A stretch of DNA of 64,000 nt from Gymnothorax reevesii (lineage: Eukaryota; Chordata; Actinopteri; Anguilliformes; Muraenidae). This document shows positions 13,421-24,600 of this stretch, piece after piece. Position 1 is the first letter of the stretch. The number at the start of each line of letters is the position of its first letter. The position numbers and the translations under genes are program-made. The DNA lies in contig CM056580.1 of the NCBI GenBank assembly GCA_029721435.1, positions 69,961,367 through 70,025,366 on the forward strand. Direction: 5' to 3'. Under the pieces are notes generated by a model. That model did not search any database. It was given only the letters and a program-made list of their open reading frames with translations, and was not told the DNA's origin.

Positions 13421-16219
13421 TGCCACAGCAGACCATACAACTGCGGAAACCCTACTCTTTCTTTACAAAGTAGACACAGCTGCTCCGAAATATATCCCTT
13501 TGTTCTCAATCTCTCTCTGAGGTAAGTTGATTCAGGTTTCTGTTTTGTTATGACTTTCAAAACTGTAATTTTTCACTTTTTCATGGCATGGGAGAGTGTC
13601 TTTGGTCAGTCTATATTTTGGAACCGCAATACCAGGGTGGTTATTACCCTGAATCGAGTCTGTGGAGAAAAATATGAACTTTGAGCAGTGTCGTTATTTG
13701 TCTCCCTCCTTTTGTGTATTGACTCCATGTCATGCGAGGCTCATTGCCTTGTCTATTTTGTCCCTTTATCAGATCATAATCATCGCTTAATTTTGCCAGA
13801 GGGGGATATGAAAATAATAATAAGCTGCTTTTTCTATGCAAAAGAACCAGTCATTCTGAGCAAACAAGAAGGCAACGAAGAGCTGAACGCTGCCTCACAC
13901 TCATACTCATGTGCTCTTCATTGGCAGTGAAATTAAGCCAATGGAATGTTGGGATAGTATTTATGTTATATGCATGAAAACAACCTGAGGATGTCTTTGG
14001 AGATTTTGCTCTTGCAATGGCTTATGAAGCGTTGTGCTGTACTGCCAGTGATCTCAACATGTGATCTCTTCCCCAGTTAGTGTCCTTCTGTGTAACACAT
14101 TACATATGTGGGGCGGTGTACTTTGCTCCCAGACTGTACTTGTATCACGTGACTGCCGGTATTCAGGTGGTTTGAAGTCTGAGAGTCAGTCAGGATGTGC
14201 TACAGAGAATGGATTGCAATGGGTGGTAATGACATTTCCAGTGACTTCAGGCTGGGGGAAAGGGTTGCTGAGAGTCAAAGCCGGTCTGTTTTCAATTTGA
14301 ACGGTGTTCTCCCAAGCAAGAGGCAAGGAGAGGATCATTGGAAGATTTATAATGGCTTCTATACTGATCTCCGGTTTCAGGAACATTACAACAGTGCGAT
14401 CTGGGGGCTGCGCTTTTCCAAAACATGTCCAGAGTGGCGGAGGTCTAGTGCACACGTGTTAGCTATCAGCGCGTTATCGTGTCACACAGGTCCTTGCAGA
14501 GTTGGTGACTACTGACTGCTAACTAGACGTGTTTCACTCTGCACCAAGGAGCCAATCACATGGCCCTTCCTGCTCCTCAGCTTTGATTGGCTGGAAGTTC
14601 TCCTGAGAATCTTCCAGGCCGTGTAGTCATGGCTTACCATTTGCCTCTGTTTCAACGAGTATTTGATCTATTTAAGCTCAGTGTAGATGAACATTAGAAT
14701 TTGACTTTTGAATAATACAGATTTAAACTTATTTGGCTTATGTCTGTAGCCCAATGTCAGAACTTGCAAAACAACACACCTCCCATTTCAATTAACTGCC
14801 TGCTCTGGATAAACAGGTTTTATCTTTGAGGATTAAGCTTTGCTTAAGTCTCTCATATCAGCAAACAGTCCTTGTGGTGTATGTTTGATAGCAGGGAAAG
14901 AGAGACTGCTGAATGGGGGCATGATTGTCTGGCTCAATAATAGAATTGGAGGTAACATAGAATTACTGCTACTTTCAAGATAGTGGCCACTCTTCAACGT
15001 TAGAGGACAGTGGTGAAATAATGTTGATACTTTATTAAATGGCCAAAGAGATTGGAATTGCCTTAGGTGGGAGTTTTTTACCTTCATGTTTCTGATTTAT
15101 AGTGAAAAAGTGAATTTAGACAGGCCTATAGTTAGGGTCATTTCTCCAGAAACATGAATGGTTATTTATTATGGGATTAAAGCTACAGGAATGCATTTAT
15201 GAGTAATGTCTGTATATGATGATGTCATGCATTTTGGCCAAGGAATGCCTGTGGTTAAGCACCACTCACTGCTCATTTCATTTATATGCTACATTGATGG
15301 ACACAGTGGTTGCTGTGCTACACATTGTAAGCCCACCATGGTCATGCCAAGTGAAAACACTGTGAAACACTGTCTAGGTGTTGAGGTCAAATCCCAGCCA
15401 AGATTGCTTGAAAAGTGAAAGTTGTCTTGCCTGTTGGAACCTACAGTAGTGTCTTGTTAAACCTGAGCTGTTTGCGGCTGAGCCAGTCCGTTCATCTCAG
15501 TACTTCTGTCAACCTAGATTTCCACCCCCTCAATTTTGATTCATAATTTACTCTCTGAGCATAGTGAATGTATTGCACTGTATCAAAATGTGTTTTGCAG
15601 GCAAAGAAATCTCACTCTGAATCTATTCTGGAGAGTTGTATTTTTATAGGAAATGTATATTGCATTAAATTTGCATTGCTTTAGAAATCACCAAATTCTA
15701 AAAGATTGAATAAATTTAGCTTTTTTCCTAAAATTATTAGCAGCAAGGTGACATATCATTCATTTCAAGTTCTGCTATCATTGACTCATCTACAGGAGCC
15801 GTTTATTTGATGAAAAAATGTCAATTGTCCTAAATTTGACAGTACGATATCTATCTTATCTTTTTTTTTTTTACATTTAGGTGTCTCATTTTCTTTTAGA
15901 TACATTTATATTCCTCACCAAATACAACTGCACCCAGTGGCTTGCACAATCATTATTTTAAAAATGGGAAGGTTTTTTAAGCTACAGATAATATTTGGGG
16001 GTCAGAAACGCATTGATTCATGAAAACTTGACTTTTTCTGCCAAGACATTCTGTCCATCAAAAAAAAAATGTCTTCTCTGGAAATGTTTTTTTACATTAT
16101 TAATATTTTAACAGAAGAAGGGGGTAAGTCTGGATGTATTGTATGATTTTTTGACTCCACATATTCATATGATTGCGCATGAGGAATAATGTGTCACTAT
16201 ATGCACTGGTCATTACACT

Positions 16220-18775
16220 CAGGGGCGGACATTATATTCAGGGGGCTCCCCACAAAGGTCGGGAAGGGGGCCCCCCCCCCCCCGCGTGGAAAAATTTTTT
16301 AATGATTTTTAATGATGTTTTTACGGTATTTTATGCTGTTTTCTCATGCTTTCAAATTGTGTGTTTTATGTGTTGGGTCAGGTGTCTTAATTAAAAATGC
16401 CATCCCCCAGCTCAATACATATTCTGAAATAGTGATGATTTAAGAAGAACTTGACAAGACAATGAAGAAGAGCAGTTGAATTTAAGTTTAATCATACACG
16501 TCCTGTCCTGTCTGCTCACTTGGCTCAACTGTAATCAAAAACAGCTCAGTTAGTTATGAGAGTTTGTTTTAACAGAAATAGCCTGTGTATTATTTATATC
16601 ACTAATAGTCGCAGACAACACACTTGCACACACACACCTACCTACAGCAGAACTAGCAACTATACTTTCAGTAACTTGTAACAAGGAGGAGAACTGTTCA
16701 TTGTGTTCAAGTGGAGAGGAAGAAAGACCTATTAGCCAGATAAGATGTCTCTCATGTCAGCCATTTTCATGAAAAATGCATATCTACAAACTCATTATCA
16801 AGGTCAGAGCTTTTCAACCTTTTTCATTTGAGCCACAGATCACCATTTGAATTTGACGAAGTTTAACAATAATCTGTAAATAATAATAATTCAAATACTG
16901 AGAGCATAAATGCAAATTGAATGTGCATATACATGTAAATTGCTAATGCTAGGGGCTAAATTAGGGTAAGGGTTCATTTGGTTACCAACTCTCCATATTA
17001 GCTGAGGACCAGTCCACCTGGAAACCCTGGACCACTGTTTGAAAACCAAATAGGTCATTATGTTATTTCATATTTTGTGCTATCATGACAAATCACTGAT
17101 TTATCATGATGGGATAAATTATGAAATAAAATATCACCTACATTTTGCCATAAAGACCCTAAACATGTTTGCACAAACAACACAACAAAAGACAAAAAAG
17201 AGCCATGCAACGCCACAGCCCACATAGCAACAGTTAGTCCCCCCGGAATTTACCGCAGATTTCAAAGCCCTCCGCGGAAATCAAAGCAGTCTGCGGAATA
17301 TAGGGCGAGGTGCAGAATTTTATATTTTACATGTATTTTTCATCCCGGCCGCTAGATTTTGCGGTCAGATTAACGGGATCTAAGACTCACAGCTGGTGCT
17401 GCCGGTTACGGAAACTGATTTTTTTCCGCTGTATGCAGCATAAACTATATGAAAAGATGGCCGCAGCACCCTGATTTGAAAAAAGAAGCCCGTGTGGAAG
17501 TACCGTAGAATGGCATTCTATTTAATGGCCAGCAGATGGCGACGTCAGTGGTTGCAGAAAGAAGTTCAATGCAATAGAAGTCTATGAGAAAATGATCCTA
17601 CTTTCCGACCTGATTTTTAATTTAAATAATTATTTTTTCCACATCATTTTATGTTAGCTATAGCAAGTTTCAGCTCTCCTTCGATATATCATGACATCCA
17701 TTTTCGTGAATTATGGTCCCATATAAACTAGAATAAAGTATAAAGCCAGCTATATGCCTCTGGGGTGTCGCTATCCTCTGGTCCTCGTCCGATACGGTCA
17801 GATCCAGAGCCACGTTCCTCTCCGGATCTTCGATTCACTTCTTCATCTTCGAACCAGTGGGTGACATCACGGTAGCTTCATCCATCTTTTTATACAGTCT
17901 ATGGTATGCAGTAACGTTCACAATATCCTGAGGATACAGTGAAGAGTGTACACTTTGTTTAAAACTTTACTTTGATCTTTGGCACTTGTTCAGTTACTAA
18001 GCCTCGTTCACCCATAGTTTGGTGAAATGTTTTGCACTTTATAAGTTATGCAAATAAATCTGCTCAAGAGGGACAAAAAGAATGCTGATGCTGCTTATTT
18101 TATAACCACAATGTTTCGCAGTGTTTTGGTATTGCAAATAATTTCATAAGAGAATTTTTGCTTCATTATTACATAAATTTGCTTTATAACTGGTAATTTT
18201 AGGTTTTTTTTAATGCCCGCGGAAAATCAACTTTCAAGCCGCGGAATCAAGAATTGCTCTCCGCAGAATCAGGAATGTTCTCCGCGGAATCAACACCTTT
18301 TCTCTGCAGATTCCTGGGGGGACTAAACAGTGCAAACTGTGCAGTGCAACTTTGCCAACCAGCAACAGCAGCAGCAGCATTTAAATGTATTTTTATTATT
18401 ACTATTTACCACTCACCAGCTAACTGAGGAGGACGATGGATGAGAGCGACTTTTTGCCGACGCGACGTTCGCTCACTTCCCCCGCGCGCTGCCTGGCGTT
18501 CCTCTTTCCTCTCAAAGGTGCCGGTGCGCGTTTCAAAACAAGAGCCTATTTTACTTTCTATTATACTATCGATCATTCACCACACGTTTTATTTTGAAAA
18601 TGTACCGGAAATAGTAGTAGTAATTGATACTGCTACATGTTGTCAGGACAGTGGGGGAAAAAACGAACCAGCAGCAGACTGAAACGTAATTATTAAGCAG
18701 CCCAGCAGGGGGCCCCCCTCTGCCTCGGGGCTCTACGCAACTGCGTAGTCTGCGTAGAGCAAATGTACGCCTCTG
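16220..18775. mobile_element. hAT-type DNA transposon copy, non-coding
   Basis: The element is bounded by a perfect 8-bp direct repeat ATTACACT at 16212-16219 and 18776-18783. The left end reads CAGGGGCGGACATT and the right end, inverted, reads CAGAGGCGTACATT, 12 of 14 positions equal. CAGRGGCG ends plus 8-bp duplications are the hallmark of hAT elements. A G/C homopolymer block lies just inside each end (about 16260-16285 and 18706-18720). No intact transposase is visible over 2.5 kb, so this is a decayed or non-autonomous copy. It carries a nested element at 17234-18326. It sits in the pdlim2 intron, and the perfect duplication shows both ends are preserved. Confidence 0.85.
17234..18326. 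mobile_element. Nested TIR element with CCGCGG-rich ends
   Basis: The ends are TTAGTCCCCCC and its exact inverse GGGGGGACTAA, flanked by a 4-bp direct repeat ACAG (17230-17233 and 18327-18330). Inside each end lie iterated 'CCGCGGAA(A)TC'-like blocks: near 17270-17300 on the left and four near 18218-18310 on the right. They look like subterminal transposase-binding repeats. The middle (about 17490-17910) resembles a widely dispersed fish repeat ending in 'tatacagtctatg'. No transposase frame is present. Superfamily unassigned. Confidence 0.7.
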
Positions 18776-19519
18776 ATTACACTGTACCATGTGTACCATG
18801 TTTTGAGTGTATGTTCTTTGTACGTCAAAAACATGTCATCTCCGGAACTGGTTAAAAAGGTGGAAGTAGGCAAATTGTCATTTTAATGAATTTTAGGAGA
18901 ACCTGTGAACCCAACGCTCCAAAATTTTCCGCATGTGTCCTCAACATATGTAAACATAGGGATCAATTTGATTCTCTATTCCACATTTGATTTTTGGGGC
19001 TCCTTGAGACAAACTTTGGTCCCTGATTGTGAAACGGATAGATGTACTGGGTGAATTGTCAGAAGTATGGAATAGTTGATTGTTTTTTTTAATGTCAAAA
19101 TCTGGCAATATACGAGAAGTAATAGAAAATATGTGAATATACAAGTCCTGTCAAGGGGAACTTTCTGGATTTGTTCTTGAGTGGATGGTGTTTATGATTT
19201 ATTACTGACTGGTGAAGTTCTCATGCTTGCTGTGTCTTTGACTGTAGGGTAAACCGATGCACAATGTATTACTTTACCTTTTGAACTCAAAGTAAATGAA
19301 CAGGAAATTGATGCCTGGAAAGCAAGTGATGTTGATGAAGAGTGAGCATGACAGTAAGCAGTGGGAGCTCATGTTCAGAACCCATCCCAAACCCTGCTGC
19401 TCTATGCAGCGACCTCTGGGCATGATCTGAGCCATGCTGGGGTTATGGAGATTGCAGTTGTGTTTTCGTTCAGATATTGAGCTCTGAGTTGTGTAATGCC
19501 TTCTGTTGTTTTGCTCCAG

Positions 19520-19659
19520 CTCAGACCACAGCATGCAGAAATTTGACCAAGAATCAGAAGTTTACAAGATGATCCAGGAGAACAAAGAGTCCCGTGCCCC
19601 CCCCAGACAGTCCAGCACCTTCCGCATGCTGCAGGAAGTCCTGGAGGCCGACGAGAAGG
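19520..19659 (+). CDS. pdlim2: PDZ and LIM domain protein 2, pre-LIM conserved exon
   Basis: This 140-bp exon starts after the acceptor ttgctccag|C and ends at a GTAAGG donor. It encodes a segment with the block ESEVYKMIQENKESRAPPRQ followed by SSTFRMLQEVLEADEKG. This 'SEV-KM-QEN-E-RA-PRQSS-FR-LQE-LEA-EKG' pattern before the LIM domain is the part I recognise as PDLIM2. The paralogues PDLIM1/3/4 have a different sequence here. The amphipathic Glu/Lys-rich stretch is probably helical. The exon ends with one base (G) that completes a Glu codon with AG of the next exon. This exon and the LIM exons are the main grounds for the gene name. Confidence 0.9.
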
Positions 19660-20487
19660 GTAAGGCCGAGTGCTGTCAATTGAATTCAGGTTTTTGATTT
19701 TGAAAGACTAAATGACACACTGGTATTTGGAGTTACTATATCTGCATAATTAATCCTTAGAGCAAATTATTGTAAGGCTTTTGTTTCTTTCCATCTTGAA
19801 TTTTTTAACCACAAGTCTTGATCACAATGCATCTACATTGTGATCATTTACATAAACATTGTTTTTGGGTGATGATGTCAATATGCTCTCATAAAAGAAG
19901 TATTGATATCCACATTTTGTCAGTTACTACTGTTTTTCGTTACTATATGAATTATGTTTTAACAAGACTTTTTCGACACTGACTGTTTACAGTGACACGG
20001 AATGTGTTCATATTTTGACTCTGTAGTGTAAAAACAATGGCTTATTATATGTGCTTTTAAACATGGTGAACTTTCAGTTTTTGTTTTATGTGCAATAACA
20101 CTACTTGTCTTTGCTGTTATTAAAATGAATAGTATTGTGGCACTGAAGCCTTGTGTTGACATGGGGAAGCTGACCTTTCCCTGCTAACAGAGATCATGGT
20201 TCAGGCCCTTTTCACCTTTTCATAGCAGAGATGTGTTTATGAGCTAATAACGACCTCCTACTGAAGCCCTAGACCGTGAAGCGTGAAATGTAACACGGTA
20301 AAGTTAAGGACAAGGAGGAGGAAGTGCTCTCTGATGAGGAATGCAAACACCTGAGAAAGGTGTGGGGGTGGGGTGTGCTAACTGGACCGGAGACAGACAG
20401 TCAGTGCTACAATGGTGTGACTGGGAGGGACTTCAGTGTGGTTGCTTCGTATTCTGACTGGCGGTCATGTTCTGGATGTTTCTACAG

Positions 20488-20599
20488 AGGCTGCCGTGCG
20501 GTTCCCCGGGAGGCTGTCGCATAGCCCTCCCAAACCCGTCTCCTCGGTGGCTGGTGTGCAGAAGTACCACACCTGTGAGAAGTGTGGCACCAACATTGT
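20488..20599 (+). CDS. pdlim2: PDZ and LIM domain protein 2, first half of LIM domain
   Basis: A 112-bp exon between the acceptor 'tttctacag' and a GTAAGG donor. It encodes a Ser/Pro linker (RFPGRLSHSPPKPVSS) and the first zinc-ligand pair of the LIM domain in YHTCEKCGTNIV. The last two bases (GT) join A of the next exon to give Val. The pair C-x2-C, with 17 residues to the next ligand (His, in the last exon), fits the LIM consensus. An alternative reading through the donor would hit a TAA immediately, supporting the splice. Confidence 0.9.
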
Positions 20600-20828
20600 G
20601 TAAGGGCGCTGAGCACACGCCCTGTTAGCTTGTTGTGGCATGCTTTTTGCCTCAGTCACATACTGTCACCGCGGTGCTAATTAATGCGCCTGCTTACTAC
20701 AAAGGAAAGTGCTGAAGTCTCAGGGTAACAGTGATGTGCCCAAAGGGACTGAGTGTTCCTTGTGATTTCTTTATTTGGAACTGGTTCCTGAGGCAGTTAA
20801 CCGGTTTGGGTGGCTGGGCATGTAGAGG

Positions 20829-21005
20829 TGTGTGTATGTGTGTGTGTATGTGTGTGTATGTGTGTGTATGTGTGTGTATGTGCGTGTATGTGCGTGTATG
20901 TGCGTGTATGTGCGTGTATGTGCGTGTATGTGCGTGTATGTGCGTGTATGTGCGTGTATGTGCGTGTATGTGCGTGTATGTGTGTGTATGTGTGTGTATG
21001 TGTCT
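20829..21005. repeat. 10-bp tandem repeat, GTATGTGYGT units
   Basis: About 17-18 copies of a 10-bp unit, the central ones all GTATGTGCGT and the outer ones GTATGTGTGT. It lies inside the 590-bp intron between the two LIM-coding exons. The regular variant pattern suggests slippage expansion from the centre. It produces long Thr/His (minus) and Val/Cys (plus) frames that are not genes. Confidence 0.95.
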
Positions 21006-21104
21006 ATGTGCGCGCGTGAGTGTGCCTTCATTCTGCATTTGTGGATTTCTGTGTGAATGAGAGTGTGTGTCTTTGTGCGGTTGTGTGTCATGCGTGCATC
21101 CATT

Positions 21105-21166
21105 TTTCTGTACTTGAGCGTGCGTGTGTGCGTGCGTGTGTGTGCATGTGTGTGCGTCCGTCTGTA
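21105..21166 (+). repeat. UG-rich tract upstream of last pdlim2 acceptor
   Basis: A GTGTGC/GTGTG tract ending about 24 bp before the acceptor of the terminal pdlim2 exon. In RNA it would be a UG-rich stretch of the kind bound by TDP-43 and CELF proteins next to regulated acceptors. Regulation here is inference only. Confidence 0.6.
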
Positions 21167-21189
21167 ACAGTATATCCTTGTCTTTGCAG

Positions 21190-21382
21190 ATCGCAGGCAA
21201 TTCGTATCGCGGATGAGCGATACCGACACCAGGAGTGTTACACCTGCACAGACTGCGGCCTCAAGCTGATGATGCGGGGTCACTTCTGGGTGGGGGATGA
21301 GATGTACTGCGAGAAGCACGCTAAAGAGCGATACCAGGGCCCGGGCAGCACCCCTCGCTCCACAGTCTCCCCTCATCACTGA
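21190..21382 (+). CDS. pdlim2: PDZ and LIM domain protein 2, terminal LIM exon
   Basis: The terminal coding exon starts after 'gtctttgcag' and ends at TGA 21380-21382. It completes the LIM domain: HQEC-YTC-TDC supplies His and three Cys, and 17 residues later YCEKH supplies the last Cys/His pair. The full ligand pattern is C-x2-C-x17-H-x2-C-x2-C-x2-C-x17-C-x2-H. The block MRGHFWVGDEMYCEKHA is nearly the same as the end of mammalian PDLIM2 and unlike the PDLIM1/3/4 ends. After the LIM only about 15 residues remain, as is usual for the family. The four exons together encode 187 residues. The PDZ domain is not in the recognised part of the window. Confidence 0.92.
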
Positions 21383-22440
21383 ACTAACTGCCCCCACCCC
21401 ATCCCAGACCCCCGGGCAGGTGACCCACCTCAACAGACTTCAGTGGACTGAGGCCTGGGGGCTAGAACCTTTGAACAAGTGTCTTTGTTTATAGTATTCA
21501 CCTTCACCAGTTTTCTCAATTCCACTGCCCTGCATTTATCGCTTCAGCTTTGAAAAAGAATTTTGTAAAATGATTACTGCCGCCCTCCAGTCTCTCGTCT
21601 AACCCCCAGCTTTAGCAACATTAAGTAGACCCCAGGTGGATCAGGTGCCATCCCTCGGAGCAGTTTCTTGCATCTGTGACACTGGCACTGGTGTATTGGC
21701 TATTGGAGTGTTTTCCTGTTATGGAGGGCATTGGGATTACTCAAAAAAATTCACTGTCTTTGTTCTGTGTGCTGTCTTTGAGGCCATCACTGAGCTTCTG
21801 CTGATGTCAGAGAGCTGAGAACATTAGGATCCCAGTGGGTTGAATAGTTTAACTGGCTCTCATAAAATTAAATGTTAAAAATGGAACCCAGGGTGTTGAA
21901 AAAATAGTGCTGAATTCAAGCATCATTTTTCAAAAATGTGTTGTTTGTGTTTCTTTGCTGCGAGTAGTTAAAGCTAAGGGTCATTCCTGAGATCCACAGC
22001 AATATCGCAGATAAGATTTGAATGTGCTCCAGAGTTAAACATCAAGCGCTTCCTTTTTCTCTTTTGAAAATTTGTAAATGCATCCATACGTTTGTTTTGC
22101 ATCATTGACATTACATTTCTTCTGTCAAACAAGGGTTTATGTCATACAGGAAATGATAGAAATGACGTTGTGTACATAATATTTTGTTTCTTACAGAGCT
22201 GTATGTAAATTGATAGTGTTGTGGTGCTTTTTCAGCAGACGGTTGTATTTCTGATTTGTACCATCCTTTTAGTGTGGAGATGAGACTATTAATACAAAAC
22301 ACTCTGGTTGTGCCTTTACCCTGTAGTACTTCTGAGTGGGAACACTTTAAATTGATACTCCTTGCATATTACACTGTATAAAACACAAATGAAGGTTGTT
22401 CATTTGGGAACATGTAATAAATGGTCAAAAACTGAACTGA
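21383..22440 (+). other. pdlim2: pdlim2 3' untranslated region
   Basis: Non-coding, moderately AT-rich sequence directly after the stop codon, ending shortly after an AATAAA hexamer at 22416-22421. The 3' end is placed by this signal and not by transcript data. Confidence 0.65.
22416..22421 (+). promoter_or_regulatory. pdlim2: Polyadenylation signal AATAAA of pdlim2
   Basis: Canonical hexamer 1.03 kb after the stop codon on the gene strand. It is the first clear AATAAA I found in the 3' UTR. Confidence 0.55.
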
Positions 22441-23100
22441 AAAACAGATGTTTACAATGTGTTATTCTAGCTATACATTCTAAACATTAATGGAGGAGAC
22501 ATTGTTCATCATATGATGATGCTAACCTGGCTGTGCTGTATGGTTTTGTAATCATGTGGGAGTTCGACTGACAAAACTCTCTGCAGAGCAGGGTAAAAGC
22601 TGGGCATTGCGCAAAGCTGCAGTACTCCGATCTCCTAATTTATTACTGCTCAGAGCAGCAGGATCTCTGCTAAAGCCATCCGGGGAGCCATCGTTTTGTA
22701 GCTCAATTGAGTTTTAACTATGCTTTTGCACGAACGCTTAAATCTTGCCTTTTATACTTGGGCCGTCTTGGTAACTCTCCTCCTCCCACGCACAGTCCTG
22801 ATCACTGGTATTGTCATTGCTAATGTGGCCCTCTACCAATACATGAAATAAGATCTCCTGTTTTATCACAAAATCAAATTGAAAACTATACTTTTGGTGA
22901 GTATTGCGCAACAGTTTGGAGATGGGCTTTTTCTGCTGATAGCTGTCAGACTCAAAAGTGCTGATGGAGGCAGTTACATTTTATTATTTTTTAAGACTCT
23001 AGTAACTGTCTACTATGAAATGTTATTCACAAAGCTGCTAAGCTTGAAAAAAAAAAAAAAGACTTTCATTCATTTTAATAATGTGTGTATTTATAAACAT

Positions 23101-23603
23101 GCACAGTGGCCACTTTATTAGGGACATGCTTTTTGTATTGTGTGGGACTTTGAGTTGAGTTTAACTGATACAGTATAAATGTTGTGCAGTTTTGGTTTGC
23201 CACAGTTTCATAAATTAGAATATTTTTGACATTGCATCACTTATTTTTTTTCCAAATGTATGCAAAGTTTAAAATGGAATCGGCAATTATTTATTTATTT
23301 ATTTATTTATTTATCTATAGACGAGGCACCTGGTGACTGCGGAGGCCATTTGAGTTCGTGAAAATTTGTTTTTACGTTCCTGGAAACTGCTCGAGATGGC
23401 GTGTTCGGTGGCGTGAGGTTTTCCTGCTGTAAGTGCCCATAGAAAATGGGTAGACTGTGGCTGTTAAGGGATTTGCATATAGGCTGGTTGTGGACTATAC
23501 ATGATGCCCAATTAGGTTTAAGGAGCCAAATATGTGCCAAGAAGATATTCCCCACATCATAATTCCACCAAAATTCACTCAGAAGACTGCGGCAGAGCTG
23601 CAA
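23101..23603 (-). pseudogene. Tc1-like transposon remnant with transposase fragment
   Basis: On the minus strand, about 23590-23490 encodes a 'MMxVGNIFLAHIWLLKPNWASCIV'-type segment (seen as WWNYDVGNIFLAHIW). This matches the Tc1 transposase catalytic-core region 'VWGIFSWHTLGPL' in pattern. The stretch 23101-23125, 'agtggccactttattaggg', resembles the terminal sequence of the same fish Tc1 type ('cctaataaagtggcc' inverted). An (ATTT)n tract at about 23290-23318 lies between them. The frame is broken and most of the transposase is missing. It is a dead copy. Confidence 0.6.
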
Positions 23604-23639
23604 AGAAATGGAGATATTAATAATACCACAGAGATCTAA

Positions 23640-24349
23640 ATGTATGGGTTACAATTTAATACATTCACATGAGGACTGTGATGGGTGGATTTGTCAGTAT
23701 TCCCACAGGAACATTATTATTGAAATTTGTTATATAGACAGTAATGGAGTGGAAATGATATGACACAATGTGAATCCAGCTGCATCCTCTTCAGCCTGTG
23801 TCATTATGGCCTTCAACACCACTTGGTGCCATGAGAGCACATGCTGATAAAATCAAAGGAAAATCAACTCAATTCTCCAAACTACTCGGCCCTTAAAAGG
23901 CTTGATTTGCATATGTGATATACAGCAGCAGTGCTAGATGTCACACAATGTGGGGAAATGTATGTATGGACAGGTCAAAAATGCAAGCAAAGACTGAGCC
24001 AATACTAACAAAAGGAGTACCATGGGAACTGAAGCTCATGTAGGTTATTTGAGGCTTTAGTGTTATGTAAGCTTACAATCGGTAGTATTTATTTATTTAT
24101 TTTTTTAATGCTTGGGTCCAACATTAGGAAAATGAAGAAACCTTTTGTAATCTGTGTCAAAGGAAAAAAAATTCAAGCATAATTTAGCATCATGGTTTTA
24201 TTTTTCATCATTACATTTTTTTTTGCAGCTCAGAGCTCTTTTCATAATGCAGCTCCATTGAAATATCAAGCCCCAGATGCCAGATCATTGTACCCAGCAT
24301 TATGTACTGAAGACTTAACCAGTTTTTATTTTATCTTTTTTTTCTTTTT
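23640..24349. other. No gene seen
   Basis: AT-rich intergenic sequence with A- and T-runs. I recognise no exon, RNA gene or bounded element. Confidence 0.5.
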
Positions 24350-24600
24350 TAATTTAACCTTTATTTTACTAGGGAAGTTCCATTGAGATTGAAATCTCTT
24401 TTTCAAGGGAGCCCTGGGGGTTGAGGTGGGGAGGGAGAGGAGCAGTTGCACAGCCAATTAGATCAGGGGATGATTAGGTGGAAGATTGAAAGAGCCGGGT
24501 TGGGAGTTTAGCCATGACACCGAGGAACCCCCAGTTGGCTATTGGGCTGAAATGTGTTGCTCAAGGCAGTAGTATTGCAGCAAATTAAGAGCCAAGTTTT
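24350..24600. repeat. Dispersed fish repeat fragment
   Basis: The segment beginning 'taacctttattttactaggg' and continuing 'ttgagattgaaatctctttt' is a familiar interspersed motif of fish genomes. It is non-coding. Ends are not defined. Confidence 0.4.

Larger units (their letters stand above)
10109..19519 (+). other. pdlim2: pdlim2 intron (9.4 kb), transposon-rich
   Basis: The intron runs between exons whose phases fit (AG|C). It holds a degraded DNA transposon (about 10964-12642), (TG)n tracts at about 13310-13420, and a hAT element at 16220-18775 with a nested element. Between 12700 and 16200 I see no recognisable gene or element apart from the (TG)n tract. The frames there lack family motifs. 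Confidence 0.75.

Noticed and set aside
12893..13525. 210-codon + strand frame
   Set aside because: No motif or exon-like borders; its second half is a (TG)n tract inside the pdlim2 intron.
20771..21433. 220-codon minus-strand frame rich in Thr/His/Tyr
   Set aside because: It runs antisense through the last pdlim2 exon and the 10-bp GT-rich array. The opposite strand has clear LIM exons with splice sites.
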